Part shown: piece by piece, positions 34,247-45,600 of the stretch
Layout of the letters: every line of letters starts with the position of its first letter
Numbering within the stretch: position 1 is the first letter of the stretch
Source: Morinoia aosen
Taxonomy: Eukaryota; Arthropoda; Malacostraca; Amphipoda; Talitridae
DNA length: 64,000 nt
Assembly (NCBI GenBank): GCA_030386875.1
Contig: CM059575.1
Location: 18,686,293-18,750,292 of the forward strand
Reading direction: 5' to 3'
Position numbers and translations under genes: made by a program
The notes under the pieces: model-generated
What the model saw: only the letters and a program-made list of their open reading frames with translations
The model's database searches: none
What the model was told of the DNA's origin: nothing

Positions 34247-36699
34247 ACCAACTGTCACTCTGCTCAGGTCTACAGATCCGTGTCGATCTCCGAATAGTGG
34301 GAGCAACTTTTTTTCACTTGCATCGTATCAACAAGCAACAACATGTTTGGATACCAATTTTTCAGAGCATTTCACTTGATATGTAAAATTTAAACTTATC
34401 CGAACTTAATTACGAAGTTTTTGTACATCGTCTTCTTTTAACTTATATCAGTATTCATAAGCAGTTATTTATGGAACAGGCCAGTAAGATGAGCAGAACT
34501 TTGCTCTTTTGAAAACGCGTGAGATTTTTGTGCCTACTTGGATGTATAATTTTTTACTGCTCGCAGGTTTTCTAACTTTACAAATTGTATCATTGTAGCA
34601 GAAGTTTAATTATGTATTTCTTATTTCCTCTGTTCTTGATAATTAGCCACATAATTATGTCAATAAGAGATAGGTTTCTTATCTTTTTCTGGCATGAAAT
34701 CCAACTACAATGAAAGGAACATGCGCAACCAGCTACTTTAGTTGATTTGAGAATGACATAAACACACAGTATCTGCACAGTAATTCTTTTTATAATAGAA
34801 AACGAAGGCTGGACCTTCTATCTAAAGTTGAATAATTTTCGTCATATCGGCTAATCGTAAAAGAAATATGTGCATTGTTGGTTAGCTAAAACCCCAATAA
34901 CCATTTGGTTTTATAATAATCAACAACTTTAGTGAGCGAGATTGAAGTAAAAGACAATAGTATTTCATATTTCAAAGCAATATTTCTCTCGACCAACAGA
35001 AACTTCCTTCAATGCATCATTACGCGCGCTGTTAGACAGGGCACCTGATAGGCTCCCCCATTCTAAATCAATTGCAGCCTCACGTGTTTGTGAGGTGAAC
35101 GGCTGTGAAATTAATGAGTATGTTCGACCAGAGGTACGGGGAATAAACGGTGTAGCATCAAAAAGGTAGCGGGAAACGTTAGCTGCGTGTGCGCCAATCG
35201 GCTCATTTGATTATCCTACCTCAGGACAGGTAACATAGAATGCACAGCGACGCTTGATTACTTGTACGTCATTTCTGGGCTAAGCGAGCAGCATAGGAAA
35301 CTCACATATGACACCTTGAACTCTCCGATGAATTAGTTCATAACCCAGCAACTCCGTTGTAGGCTTGGCTATCAATCACACAACTGAGGAGCAACCAAAA
35401 ATTATCATATAAAACATTCAATTTTATCAATGTTATTTTGCATCAGAGCTGAAAATATGAGGGGACTGATGAGTACACTTGTTAACTCCTGGAAAACACG
35501 AACAATCTGGAAAGCCCAAGGAACATACTGTCAAAATTAGGAGAAAGCTTCCGAGCAAACAGCAAATGAGAGATCAGTCAGTCATATCATGAGGCCAATT
35601 TATAAGCCATAATTTCATCCAGTAACGAGGCACGACGCATAGAATAATACGTCGGATAGTTTGGTCTAGAGGGACATGGTTGTCGGTTGTTATCTGCCTG
35701 ATTGCTCGCATGACAACATCTGATCATATCGTTCGTTTCAATGTCATGTGTTTTCGAATTCTTTTGTTAAACTTATTTTCCTATTATCGCCATAGAATTG
35801 CACATCCATAAATTTTGATGTTATTTCAGAATCAGGATTGCATTAAATTTGTTTATTTTTGTAATGCAAACATCTTGCTCATGGATTTTGTTTTATAAAT
35901 ATTTAAGATCTGAACTTGCCTTCCGTTAGTAGAGTCAAAATCATTTCAACTGTTATTTATCAACTTTGTACTCATTATATAGGTATTCTAGCAACATTAG
36001 GAGGGGGAAAGTTCGGCTTAGAATAATTAGAAAATACATAGAGACATTAATGGGGGAAGAGAAAATGCATGAGGCGGTTGTGAAGGCTTCACGGTTTCAC
36101 AGTAGTTTAAGTATATATACACATCCTCAATTGTAGAGACACTAGTCTTAAGAATCCTTCTATGTACATAGAATAAACTGTTTCTGGGAGAAGAACGATC
36201 GAGAATAGAAAGAAAATCTCACAAATTCACATTCATTCCATAGAGTACACAGCAAAAATTGCTTTTGTTAGCAGATTATGATCCCTCGAACTTGAAAAGA
36301 TGGCTTAGCTTCATCGATGAACGTGACTTCAAGTATTTGCATTGAACAACATGAGATGCCATTCAGACTTGTATCCTTTCCTTGCTTCAAAACTTGCTGG
36401 AGGAAGCTATTGATTCAATACCTGCTGCATTCTTGTACCATAAACCTGCGACGCAAATAGCATGACGCTGTCATTTATACTCATCCCTTGCTTCGTGGGC
36501 ATCAAAGTGCATGAAGTCGATGCCTCTTAGCCTCCGCCTTTGATCACAAGGAGACTACAGTTTTCGCTCGAGGAAAAGTGGCAGCGACAGCAAAAAAGGA
36601 GTTGTTTTTGCCGTCTAGTAGGTTGACTTCCGAGCTTATGTAGAGTAGCAAGATTACCCTCCCAGGAAGAGAAGCTTGGCTACCTCTACTTGGTAAAGT
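34247..36699. other. Unique DNA, nothing recognised
   Basis: About 2.4 kb of unique DNA. A GC-raised patch at 34990-35250 contains CCTCACGTGTTTGTGAGG, an inverted repeat over an E-box CACGTG. No frame above 62 codons before 36544. Confidence 0.45.
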
Positions 36700-36830
36700 A
36701 GTTTGACAGGGTAAATAGCATTGCCACGGCGAGGACTTGGGTGGTAGCGTTACCTTGCTGAGTAGAGTTGTGTTGGTACACTGAACTTGGGTGGTAGCAT
36801 TACCTTGCTGAAAAGTGTTACAAAACCTAA
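36700..36830. repeat. Two-copy 50-bp repeat
   Basis: ACTTGGGTGGTAGC followed by TTACCTTGCTGA occurs at 36735 and again at 36785, 50 bases apart, with one difference in about 31 bases. A weaker, more diverged copy may precede it. The 107-codon minus frame (36544-36867) owes its repeated LSKVTLP words to this repeat. Confidence 0.7.
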
Positions 36831-38095
36831 AATTATCGTATTCTTTTGAATTTTTACAGCATAACAAAACTCAAAAAATCAGAGCGGAAAGCAACTAAAT
36901 TGTATTCCTAATAACAATTGAAGAAATATGTGCGCATCAATTGTATCTGGCTATGTACAAACACCGGCAAGAGGGTTGAAAGAAAACATGCAATACTTCT
37001 GTTGCTCATAATTGTGCGCTCGTCTAACGAATGTTAATAATCCTTAATATCTAAATAGTAATAAATAGTGATAAGAATAATTGTACGTTTTCACCAATTG
37101 TGCAATCATCTGCTTTAATATTGCAAAATGGGACTAAGTGTTTCGGAAATATCTTCCATCATCGTGATGCATTTAACTCGACACGAGACTGGCGTCTTGC
37201 ACAATTTATGCATTGAGATCAATAGTTCAAACGAGCTCCTGCCAACCTCCTTCGCGATATTCTCATTACAAACAAAAACATTACAATCTGGCTAACTTGA
37301 GGGAGCTACTAACCTGTTATTGAGAAAAACAATCCTGCAGTGCTGTATTTTTATATGAATTTGATAGTGGTTTTATAATCTTTGGAAGGGAGTTTTAGGA
37401 AATCTGTAGAGTGTCGTTGGAAATAGTTTGGAACTGCGATTTTTTTCAGCGATGACGTAAAATAGTTTGAAGACGTATTATGAGAGGTATTTGGAGTTCC
37501 TGTACGTTGAAATTTGAACTCAAAATAGCTGCAAAATCAACAGCATGGAGATCTACCGTAAATAGTCACAAATGTGTATTTAAACACATTCTGTCTGCAA
37601 AATGGATTTCAAAGTCAACCTCAACCTGTTTATAGTTATTGCATTACATCATGATTCAAATAAAAAGATTCGAGACAAGGACGTCCTAAAGAGTGCTCAA
37701 CAACACGAAATTGTACTCATGTGTTGGCCGATGACTTTCGGTGCAGTGTCTTCTATTTTATTGCCCATTATCGTAGTGAGACTACAAGGCTTCAACGTGG
37801 CAGTGCGTTGCCTCACTCTCGCCTGCAGGGGCTGCTAGCCTTCTCCCCGCACAGCGCTCGCTCCCAATAAATATCTTATGGACTGGACGAGAAGCAAGAG
37901 GAAGCGAGGACAGCCTTGGAAGCGGATGCAACTAGATTCCAGCTCATTGACTTGAAAACTCACCCGACTTCAGATCAATTAAAATGATTCGTTGACAAAC
38001 GTAAAGCTTACTCGAGGGAACAAAATGGATTCTAGACAGAGCTGGGGACTTATTTCTCAACAGCAAGGTATCCCTTTCAGTTCAGTTAGGCTGCT
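36831..38095. other. Unique DNA, nothing recognised
   Basis: Unique DNA. Short frames only (78 codons at 37602-37838). Confidence 0.45.
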
Positions 38096-38120
38096 ACAAT
38101 GCAGGTCTATTCCAAAACTC

Positions 38121-38475
38121 TCCTCAGGGAGATACAACTATTGTATCTATGGGAATAAGCACTCACGGAGGGAAAATAAGAGGTCCCGAGCTAAGAGTTA
38201 TGATGGCCGTGTTTTTGTTGATATGAAATATGTTTTTGTTTTGCAAAGGACTATCTTTTTTCGATTCACTTTTGTCCTGTTTTTCAGCACCTCTGACGGT
38301 ATTCTTCAACTTTTATCCTATTTCCTAACCTTCTTTCTCAACTTACTGTTTCGATGCGTAGGTGACCACACCCTGTGCAGAGAGACGGCGCTCTCTTAAC
38401 TTCATTTTAAATCGTGCAATCATACTTCTATTCTTTGAAAATCTTTATTGGGTTAAAAGGACCTAAACTAACTTA
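38121..38475 (+). mobile_element. SINE-like retroposon, copy A
   Basis: Aligns by eye over about 355 bases with 53102-53446, at roughly 70-80 percent identity with small gaps. Shared blocks, in order: GATACAACTATTGT(A/G)TCTATG; TTTGTTTTG; ATCTTTTTTCG; GTCCTGTTTTTCAGCACCT; and TCTTCAACTTTT. No retrovirus-like or LINE coding is present, and I do not recognise the family. No clear target-site duplication is visible around this copy. The 135-codon frame over its left part (37992-38399) is not conserved as a protein between the copies beyond what DNA similarity gives. See copy B for the ends. Confidence 0.75.
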
Positions 38476-38984
38476 AATCAATCAGTCTAACGAACATTAT
38501 CTCTCAAATTTCTGCGTTAAGTTCATTCAGGTCTTAATTTTTTTGTCAACCCTGATTTTTGAGATAATCCATACGCTAAAAAAAGTGTTCTAATTTTGTC
38601 TAGGCTGTGTTACGAGTAGGATCGGGGCTGGGAATTTGAATGACAGATTATATTACAAGGTTATTGAAGTCGTAATTTTCAGAAATTGTGGTGTGACGTT
38701 CACACGAAGAGGCGCAAACTGGAGCATTCCCCATTACATTCCACGTAATGGGCAGATAGCTGTAATTTTCTAGCATGGATAAGGTTTCTTGACTCCACGT
38801 CTTATCCTGCAAGTTTTAATAACGCGCAGATTTAGAATGTTTCAGTTCCATTCCGTGTTACGACCATTGTAGCGCAGCCCTGCCACAGGCCTTCACAACC
38901 TCGATCAGACCCCGAGGTGCCGCGCCAGTTGGGTGTAGTTCCCTCCATCCCACGCGTCGCCATTCAGCCACGGCTCCCACAACC
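38476..38984. other. Unique DNA, nothing recognised
   Basis: Unique DNA, GC rising towards 38880. Confidence 0.45.
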
Positions 38985-39190
38985 TGGTGCCGTCCTCCCG
39001 TCCCAAATATCCCATTTTTCTCAAGTCCCCTCGAAACACCTGTCTATTTTCCCCTCTTCCACCCTATCTTACGTCGCCCCCACTCTCATAAATCTCGCCC
39101 CCTCCTCATCCCTCTCACTCTCCTCTTCCTCCCTCCCCCTCTCACTCTGCCCCTCCTCCCTCCCCCTCTCCCCTGCCACACGAGGGCCTC
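38985..39190. repeat. Pyrimidine-rich tract
   Basis: C/T-rich + strand (CCTCCTCATCCCTCTCACTC, CTTCCTCCCTCCCCCTC). Compositional frames on both strands. Confidence 0.55.
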
Positions 39191-39754
39191 CCCAGCACGC
39201 GGCGCCGTGTTCTGCCGCGCTGGTGCTCTCAACACCCACGCAGATAGAAATAATTGATATCAATGAACATTTCTGTGGTCCCTGCTCCTCATATCAACTT
39301 CTAAATCGATAGGCGAATAAAACCGGTTCTCATGTTCATTATATTAGCCATTTTTGGAGTCGACCTACGTTCTACATACCTTCTTCATGAGTATATAATT
39401 TTAGAAATTTTATTTCAGACATGAAAAATTCACTTTCAGAGTCTCCCCTGCTATTACGTTCGCATGACCAGCTAATGGACGCAATGCATGTTGATTTTTG
39501 GGTGCTCTAATTTTAAGGTTATATAGAATGACGAGTGTCAGAGTGAATCTTCTGCTGAAAGCACACGGTTCAAGCTTCCATCTTCAATACGTTTCGTTGC
39601 TACCAACCCTCTATTGGAAGTTTCCCTTGAAGAATTATCTTCACTCTCATTATTCTAATCATCTTCAGTGCCGTTTTTCTTCAAAACTTCGCATAACCAA
39701 GGAAAAAATCGTATCCCCACCTTCTTACCCCACTGCACTCCCTTCAAACGGGCC
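39191..39754. other. Unique DNA, nothing recognised
   Basis: Unique DNA leading into the 20-bp array. Confidence 0.4.
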
Positions 39755-40927
39755 TGTCCTCCCTACACCCCAGCCCTCCTCCCTACACCCCAAGCCCCTC
39801 CCCACCCCCCAAGCCCCTCCCCACACCCCAGCCTCTCTTCCCACACCCCAGCCTCTCTCCCCTCACCCCAGCCCTCCTCCCCACACCCCAGCCCTACTTC
39901 CCACACCCCAGCCCTCCTCCCCACACCCTATCCCCCCTCCCCACGCCGCAGCCCTCCTTCCCGCACCCCAGCCCTCCTCCCCACACCCCAGCCCTCCTCC
40001 CCACACCCCAGCCCTCCTCCCCACACCCCAGCCCTCCTCCCCACACCCCAGCCCTCCTCCCCACACCCCAGCCCTCCTCCCCACACCCCAAGCCCTCCTC
40101 CCCACACCCCAGCCCTCCTCCCCACATCCCAGCCCTCCTCCCCACACCCCAGCCCTCCTCCCCACACCCCAGCCCTCCTCCCCACACCCCAGCCCTCCTC
40201 TCCACACTCCAGCCCTCCTCCCCACCCCCCTGCCCTCCTCTCCACACCCCAGCCTCTCTCTCCACACTCCAGCCCTCCTCCCCACACCCCATCCCTCCTC
40301 TTCACACCCCAAGCCCCTCCCCACACCCCAGCCTCTCTCTCCACCCCCCAGCCCTCCTCCCCACACCCCAGCCCTCCTCCCCACACCCCAGCCCTCCTCC
40401 CCACACCCCATCCCTCCTCTCCACACCCCAGCCCTGCTCCCCACACCTCAGCCTTCCTCCCCACACCCCAGCTTCTCTCTCCACACCCCAGCCTCTCTCC
40501 CCACACCCCAGCCCTCCTCCCCACACCCCAGCCCTTCTCCCCACACCCCAAACCCCTCCCCACACCCCAGCCTCTCTCCCCATACCCCAGCCCTCCTCCC
40601 CACATCCCAGCCTCTCTCTCCACACCCCAGCCTCTCTCCCCACACCCCAACCCTCCTCCCCACACCCCAGACCTTCTCCTCACACCCCAAACCCCTCCCC
40701 ACACTCCAAACCCCTCCCCACACCCCAACCTCTCTCTCCACACCCCAGCCCTCCTCCTCACATCCCAGCCCTTCTCCCCACATCCCAGCCCTTCTCCCCC
40801 CACCCCAAACCCCTCCCCACACCACAGCCTCTCTATCCACACCCCAGCCCTCCTCCCCACAACCCAGCATTCCTCCCCACACCCCAGCATTCCTCCCCAC
40901 ACCCCAGCCCGCCTCCCCACATCCCAG
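39755..40927. repeat. 20-bp C-rich minisatellite, about 58 copies; G-quadruplex strand
   Basis: 1173 bases of a 20-bp unit, CCCTCCTCCCCACACCCCAG, with some 19- and 21-base units and variants (CTCTCTCC, AAGCCCCTCC, ACATCCCAG). The minus strand reads CTGGGGTGTGGGGAGGAGGG, so every unit carries three G-runs of 3-4 separated by loops of 2-4 bases. Any four consecutive runs satisfy the usual G-quadruplex rule, and the C strand can form i-motifs. The unit has almost no G on the + strand, so nearly all frames are open. The 497-, 433- and 356-codon frames on both strands are artefacts, not proline-rich or glycine-rich proteins. Confidence 0.95.
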
Positions 40928-40938
40928 CTCCGCCGTTG

Positions 40939-40957
40939 CCCCGCAACACCTGCGGGG
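40939..40957. other. Perfect 7-bp inverted repeat
   Basis: CCCCGCA-ACACC-TGCGGGG, a 7-bp GC-rich stem with a 5-base loop, sits in the 130-base gap between the 20-bp and 27-bp arrays. It may mark a fragile or rearranged junction. No T-run follows and the setting is eukaryotic, so it is not a bacterial-type terminator. Confidence 0.6.
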
Positions 40958-41061
40958 TTCACACGATAACCGCCCGCCTCATCGCTCATGAAAAGCACAC
41001 AAATGATGCGTGTCTTGGTCAGGACATCGTCTCGGGGCCGTGCTTAGCGTACCGTGGTGTG

Positions 41062-42190
41062 GTGGTCTCCCTACCGTGCTGTTGTGTGGTGGCCACACTA
41101 CCGTGCTGCTGTGTGGTGGCCACACTACCGTGCTGCTGTGTGGTGGTCTCACTACCGTGCTGCTGTGTGGTGGTCTCACTACCGTGCTGCTGTGTGGTGG
41201 TCTCACTACCGTGCTGCTGTGTGGTGGCCACACTACCGTGCTGCTGTGTGGTGGTCTCACTACCGTGCTGCTGTGTGGTGGTCTCACTACCGTGCTGCTG
41301 TGTGGTGGCCACACTACCGTGCTGCTGTGTGGTGGTCTCACTACCGTGCTGCTGTGTGGTGGCCACACTACCGTGCTGCTGTGTGGTGGCCACACTACCG
41401 TGCTGCTGTGTGGTGGTCTCACTACCGTGCTGCTGTGTGGTGGCCACACTACCGTGCTGCTGTGTGGTGGTCTCACTACCGTGCTGCTGTGTGGTGGTCT
41501 CACTACCGTGCTGCTGTGTGGTGGTCTCACTACCGTGCTGCTGTGTGGTGGCCACACTACCGTGCTGCTGTGTGGTGGTCTCACTACCGTGCTGCTGTGT
41601 GGTGGCCACACTACCGTGCTGCTGTGTGGTGGTCTCACTACCGTGCTGCTGTGTGGTGGCCACACTACCGTGCTGCTGTGTGGTGGCCACACTACCGTGC
41701 TGCTGTGTGGTGGTCTCACTACCGTGCTGCTGTGTGGTGGCCACACTACCGTGCTGCTGTGTGGTGGCCACACTACCGTGCTGCTGTGTGGTGGTCTCCC
41801 TACCGTGCTGTTGTGTGGTGGCCACACTACCGTGCTGCTGTGTGGTGGCCACACTACCGTGCTGCTGTGTGGTGGTCTCACTACCGTGCTGCTGTGTGGT
41901 GGCCACACTACCGTGCTGCTGTGTGGTGGCCACACTACCGTGCTGCTGTGTGGTGGTCTCACTACCGTGCTGCTGTGTGGTGGCCACACTACCGTGCTGC
42001 TGTGTGGTGGCCACACTACCGTGCTGCTGTGTGGTGGCCACACAACCGTGCTGCTGTGTTGTGGCCACACTGCCGTGCTGCTGTGTGGTGGTCTCACTAC
42101 CGTCCTGCTGTGTGGTGGTCTCACTACCATGCTGCTGTGTGGTGGCCTCACTACCGTGCTGCTGTGTGGTGGTCTCACTACCGTGCTCGT
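41062..42190. repeat. 27-bp minisatellite, 42 units of two types
   Basis: A strict 27-bp period from 41062 to about 42190 with only two common unit types. Type A contains GTGGCCACACTACCG and type B contains GTGGTCTCACTACCG; both continue with TGCTGCTGTGTG. Type A has a 6-bp inverted repeat, CCACAC...GTGTGG, that type B breaks. Unit order is B A A B B B A B B A B A A B A B B B A B A, then five exact BAA trimers (41629-42033), then A A B B, a mixed unit and B. A rare variant (CTCCCTACC with GTTGT) marks unit 1 (41062) and unit 28 (41791), exactly 27 units apart. Because 27 is divisible by 3, each frame gives a 9-residue peptide repeat (for example VVATLPCCC), and five of six frames have no stop. 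These 381-435-codon frames are artefacts. Confidence 0.95.
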
Positions 42191-43189
42191 GAGAGATAGT
42201 CATGATGATTCTATACGACAATGCTGCTACGCTAGTTGCCTCTACAATAGAATTGCAACCTCATCACATGAGCTTCCATCAGTTTCCTCATGTTTCTCTG
42301 GCACTCCGGTTACATAGCAGCGCTACTCCTGTTGCTGTCAGCACTTGGAGCATGGCATTAGTGCTTCAAGTTCTGCATCGCTGCTGTACTGTACTAACAG
42401 CTGTAGTGAACTCTATTGCCAGTAACCTTTGCTGTCAGCCTACGCTGCGCCCCCCATCCTGTGCAATAAAAAGCGGGCAGTCTTACAGCTGTGTAACATG
42501 GCCACCATCCAATACATCCGTTATTTGTAACACACTACCGCTCGGCATTAACGCTTTCATCCTGCACTATGGTAGCGTTGACTATCGTGCAGCATAGCTT
42601 TGGTAACTTAACTGCAATCGTTGCCTTAAAATAGATCACTCTGCGGCGTTTTCGTGCGGACCAACCAGCGACACTGTCACGAGTGCACCGTCGTCAGCGC
42701 CTGGCATGTAGACTACCAACACCGCTTGACTGCAGACCTATATACAGAGTGGTGACTTGAGCATCTTTTGGTTCCATCACTGCATCCACGTCCTCAATGA
42801 TGGAAAACTCTTACCAACTAAAACACAGATGAACTACGAAGCTGGTTTAATTTTTAACTTTTTAAAATGTAACCTTATTTCTGCGTAAAACATTCGTACA
42901 GACCCTCAATGTGCGAAGTTAGAATTTACTTAATACTGAAGATTTACGCCTTACAATTCCCTCGTCTAGTCTTCAAGCTTCTGCTAATGATAATGCGATT
43001 TTCAGTGACATGAACGAGTGACGTGAAATAAATTCGTAGTTTAATTTCGTTACGGCTGAATTTTTCTGCCCTAAAAGTACGGTCAATTTTATTTGCTGCC
43101 GCTACGCTTTGCAGTTGACGCAGAAAGCTGAGGCCAGCGTCAGGGTGCCAAGATAAGTACTTCCTTCTGCAAAAGAAGGTTTTTTAGAG
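42191..43189. other. Unique DNA, nothing recognised
   Basis: A GC-balanced flank (42200-42600) is crossed by a 131-codon frame (42202-42597) without a motif; AT-rich DNA follows. AATAAA occurs inside the frame near 42466. No gene is supported. Confidence 0.35.
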
Positions 43190-43480
43190 AAGGCATCCAG
43201 GGGGAGGGAGAGCCTCCGGAAGGGACGAAGATGGAAGGGGGGGAGAGGTTAGGAGTTCCGTAAATCAGGGGAGGCAGGGCTGGGGCTCGCGCTGTGTTTG
43301 CCGAGGCCTTGGGGCTGACGTGGGGAGAAAAACGAGCGCCGCGTCTTCCCACGGCTGGGGAAAACTAGGGATTTCGGTGACGTTAAAACTAATGGAGTCA
43401 ACACAAAACATTTCTGCGAAGAGGAGCAAGTTATGAAGAGGGCTGGGTTAATGAACTGAAAGGGCTGGGGTGGGAGCGGT
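43190..43480. repeat. Purine-rich tract
   Basis: G/A-rich + strand (CCAGGGGGAGGGAGAGCC, GATGGAAGGGGGGGAGAGG). Confidence 0.5.
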
Positions 43481-43799
43481 CGGCCGACTAATGATCAAAA
43501 GTGAAAACTGGGAATCAGCTTTATGGGAGAATGATGAGCGAGTAACAGGAAGAAGGAATATCATGTTTTATTGGCATTTTCTTCAAGAACTGGTACGGTA
43601 ATTAAACACATTTCGAACTTTTTTACGATATCACGTCAACCCACTTTTGCAGTGATTTTGTTGGCGAGAGCATAGAGTGAGCACTGAGGCTTGAATGCAG
43701 AGCACAGTTCCTAAAGTCGGTGGCAAGATAAAACCATGAGAGTAACATTACCCGAGCGTATCGGTCTTACTAGCAAACATCATGGCAGCAAAATAAAGG

Positions 43800-43945
43800 A
43801 GCAGAGAAACTAGTATGTTATTAGTTTGTGAAATCATTTATTGATTGTGTACTTTTTGCACGGCTACATTGTGAATACAAAACTTTGTGAGCGAGGAAAC
43901 TAGTATGCCTAGGTAGTGAATATTTTATTGATTGTGTTCTTTTCA
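43800..43945. repeat. 90-bp tandem duplication
   Basis: GAAACTAGTATG followed by TTATTGATTGTGT occurs at 43806 and again at 43896, 90 bases apart. In the first copy the block ends TGTACTTTTTGCAC. In the second it ends TGTTCTTTTCAG, a good splice acceptor, so the acceptor of the exon below exists in only one of the two copies. Confidence 0.75.
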
Positions 43946-43946
43946 G

Positions 43947-44255
43947 ATATGGAACGAAAGATACTCGAGTGTAACTTTAAACGTTGGCGTATACCGTTAA
44001 ATTTTTTATACACTATTATTAACATTGGTAGTCCACAACTCAAAAGAAACGAAGAAACATATGGGCAAAGTGTTTATTTCGAATTAGGTTCAAATTCAAA
44101 TCGTAATTAATGAGAAGTAAAAACTAAAAATAACACCCCTTTGCATTGAAATAATTCAAAATCAAAGTTTGTAACCTAATAGCTTCAGAGAAACAACTCT
44201 GCAAGTCATTGGGTCGGGGTATGAGTTCAATCAATAAAATTTGGGTTGTTTCCTC
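43947..44255 (+). CDS. Candidate 3'-terminal exon, product unknown
   Basis: A pyrimidine-rich acceptor (TTGATTGTGTTCTTTTCAG) ends at 43946. The frame after it stays open for 54 codons from the ATG at 43949 to TAA at 44108-44110. It starts MERKILECNFKRWRIPLNF and ends SVYFELGSNSNRN. Its composition is protein-like (mixed charge, no low complexity), and codon third positions vary normally. A canonical AATAAA lies at 44233-44238, 123 bases after the stop, followed by a T/G-rich stretch (TTTGGGTTGTTTCC), as expected for polyadenylation. The peptide matches no family that I know. No upstream partner exon was identified, so it may be an alternative last exon of a + strand gene or a chance arrangement. 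Confidence 0.2.
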
Positions 44256-44503
44256 CAACTTGTGATCAGCGCGATTTTTGCTGGAAAATGATACAACTCT
44301 CCACTTGCTGGGGCCGTACTAATGATAAGTTTGCACAATCAAACTACATTTGTTTGTGAAGATTTGAATAAGTATTTGCTAACACCTAAACTCTACACAA
44401 TACACAACTCAAGAGAGGACCATAACACTGTAAACGATAATCCGACTGATCTACTGACCCAAAGCCCGCAAGTTCGAGCTTAGAGGAGCGGCCACATCGT
44501 GCT
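44256..44503. other. Unique spacer
   Basis: Unique DNA before the 49-bp satellite. Confidence 0.4.
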
Positions 44504-45600
44504 CAGATTATACCGACGATATTCAGAGAGATTATATCAACAGATTACATATCAGATTATAATAACGATATTCAGAGAGATTATATCAACAGATTACATA
44601 TCAGATTATAATAACGATATTCAGAGAGATTATATCAACAGATTATGGATCAGATTATAATAACGATATTCAGAGAGATTATATCAACAGATTACATATC
44701 AGATTATAATAACGATATTCACAGAGATTATATCAACAGATAACATATCAGATTATAATAACGATATTCAGAGAGATTATATCAACAGATTACATATCAG
44801 ATTATAATAACGATATTCAGAGAGATTATATCAACAGATTACATATCAGATTATAATAACGATATTCACAGAGATTATATCAACAGATTATAGATCAGAT
44901 TATAATAACGATATTCAGAGAGATTATATCAACAGATTACATATCAGATTATAACAACGATATTCAGAGAGATTATATCAACAGATTATAGATCAGATTA
45001 TAATAACGATATTCAGAGAGATTATACTGACAGATTATGGATCAGATTATAACAACGATATTCAGAGAGATTATATTAACAAATTAAGGATCAGATTATA
45101 ATAACGATATTCAGAGAGATTATATTAACAGAGAATAGATCAGATTATAATAACGAAATTCAGAGAGATTATATTAACAGATTATAGATCAGATTATAAT
45201 AACGATATTCAGAGAGATTATATCAACAGATTATAGATCAGATTATAATAACGATATTCAGAGAGATTATATTAACAGATTAAGGATCAGATTATAATAA
45301 CGATATTCAGAGAGATTATATTAACAGATTATAGATCAGATTATAATAACGATATTCAGAGAGATTATATTAACAGATTAAGGATCAGATTATAATAACG
45401 ATATTCAGGGAGATTATATCAACAGATTATAGATCAGATTATAATAACGATATTCAGAGAGATTATATTAACAGATTAAGGATCAGATTATAATAACGAT
45501 ATTCAGAGAGATTATATTAACAGATTATGGATCAGATTATAACAACGATATTCAGAGAGATTATATCAACAGATTAAGGATCAGATTATAACAACAATAA
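44504..45600. repeat. 49-bp AT-rich satellite, about 22 copies
   Basis: A regular 49-bp unit with CAGATTATAATAACGATATT, then CAGAGAGATTATATCAACAG and a variable end. Most copies differ at one to three bases. The last 6-9 bases separate two groups. The left half mostly ends ATTACATAT, and the right half alternates ATTATAGAT with ATTAAGGAT, giving a 98-bp dimer between about 45180 and 45480. Both edges decay over one unit. The unit contains internal AGATTAT echoes, hinting that it grew from a shorter repeat. No useful open frame, because the unit contains stops. Confidence 0.95.

Noticed and set aside
33033-34379. 448-codon + strand frame (and 321/191-codon companions) as a cysteine/histidine-rich protein gene
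   Set aside because: It lies almost wholly in the 26-bp array. All three + frames are open because the unit has no stop in any phase, and substitutions show no codon-position bias.
40939-40957. Rho-independent terminator
   Set aside because: GC stem without a following T-run, and no bacterial gene nearby.
39498-40998. Proline-rich (497 codons, +) or glycine-rich (356 codons, -) proteins
   Set aside because: Both strands and several frames are open because the 20-bp unit is nearly all C/A/T. Unit variants shift the frame freely.
40936-42317. Five overlapping frames of 381-435 codons with 9-residue repeats
   Set aside because: They come from a 27-bp array with no stop in five frames. There is no reason to prefer one frame, and no signal peptide, domain or splice support.
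44206-44240. tRNA-like B-box (GAGTTCAATC)
   Set aside because: No matching A-box at the right distance and no cloverleaf can be drawn. Other GTTCGA words (44472, 55823, 63068) fail likewise.
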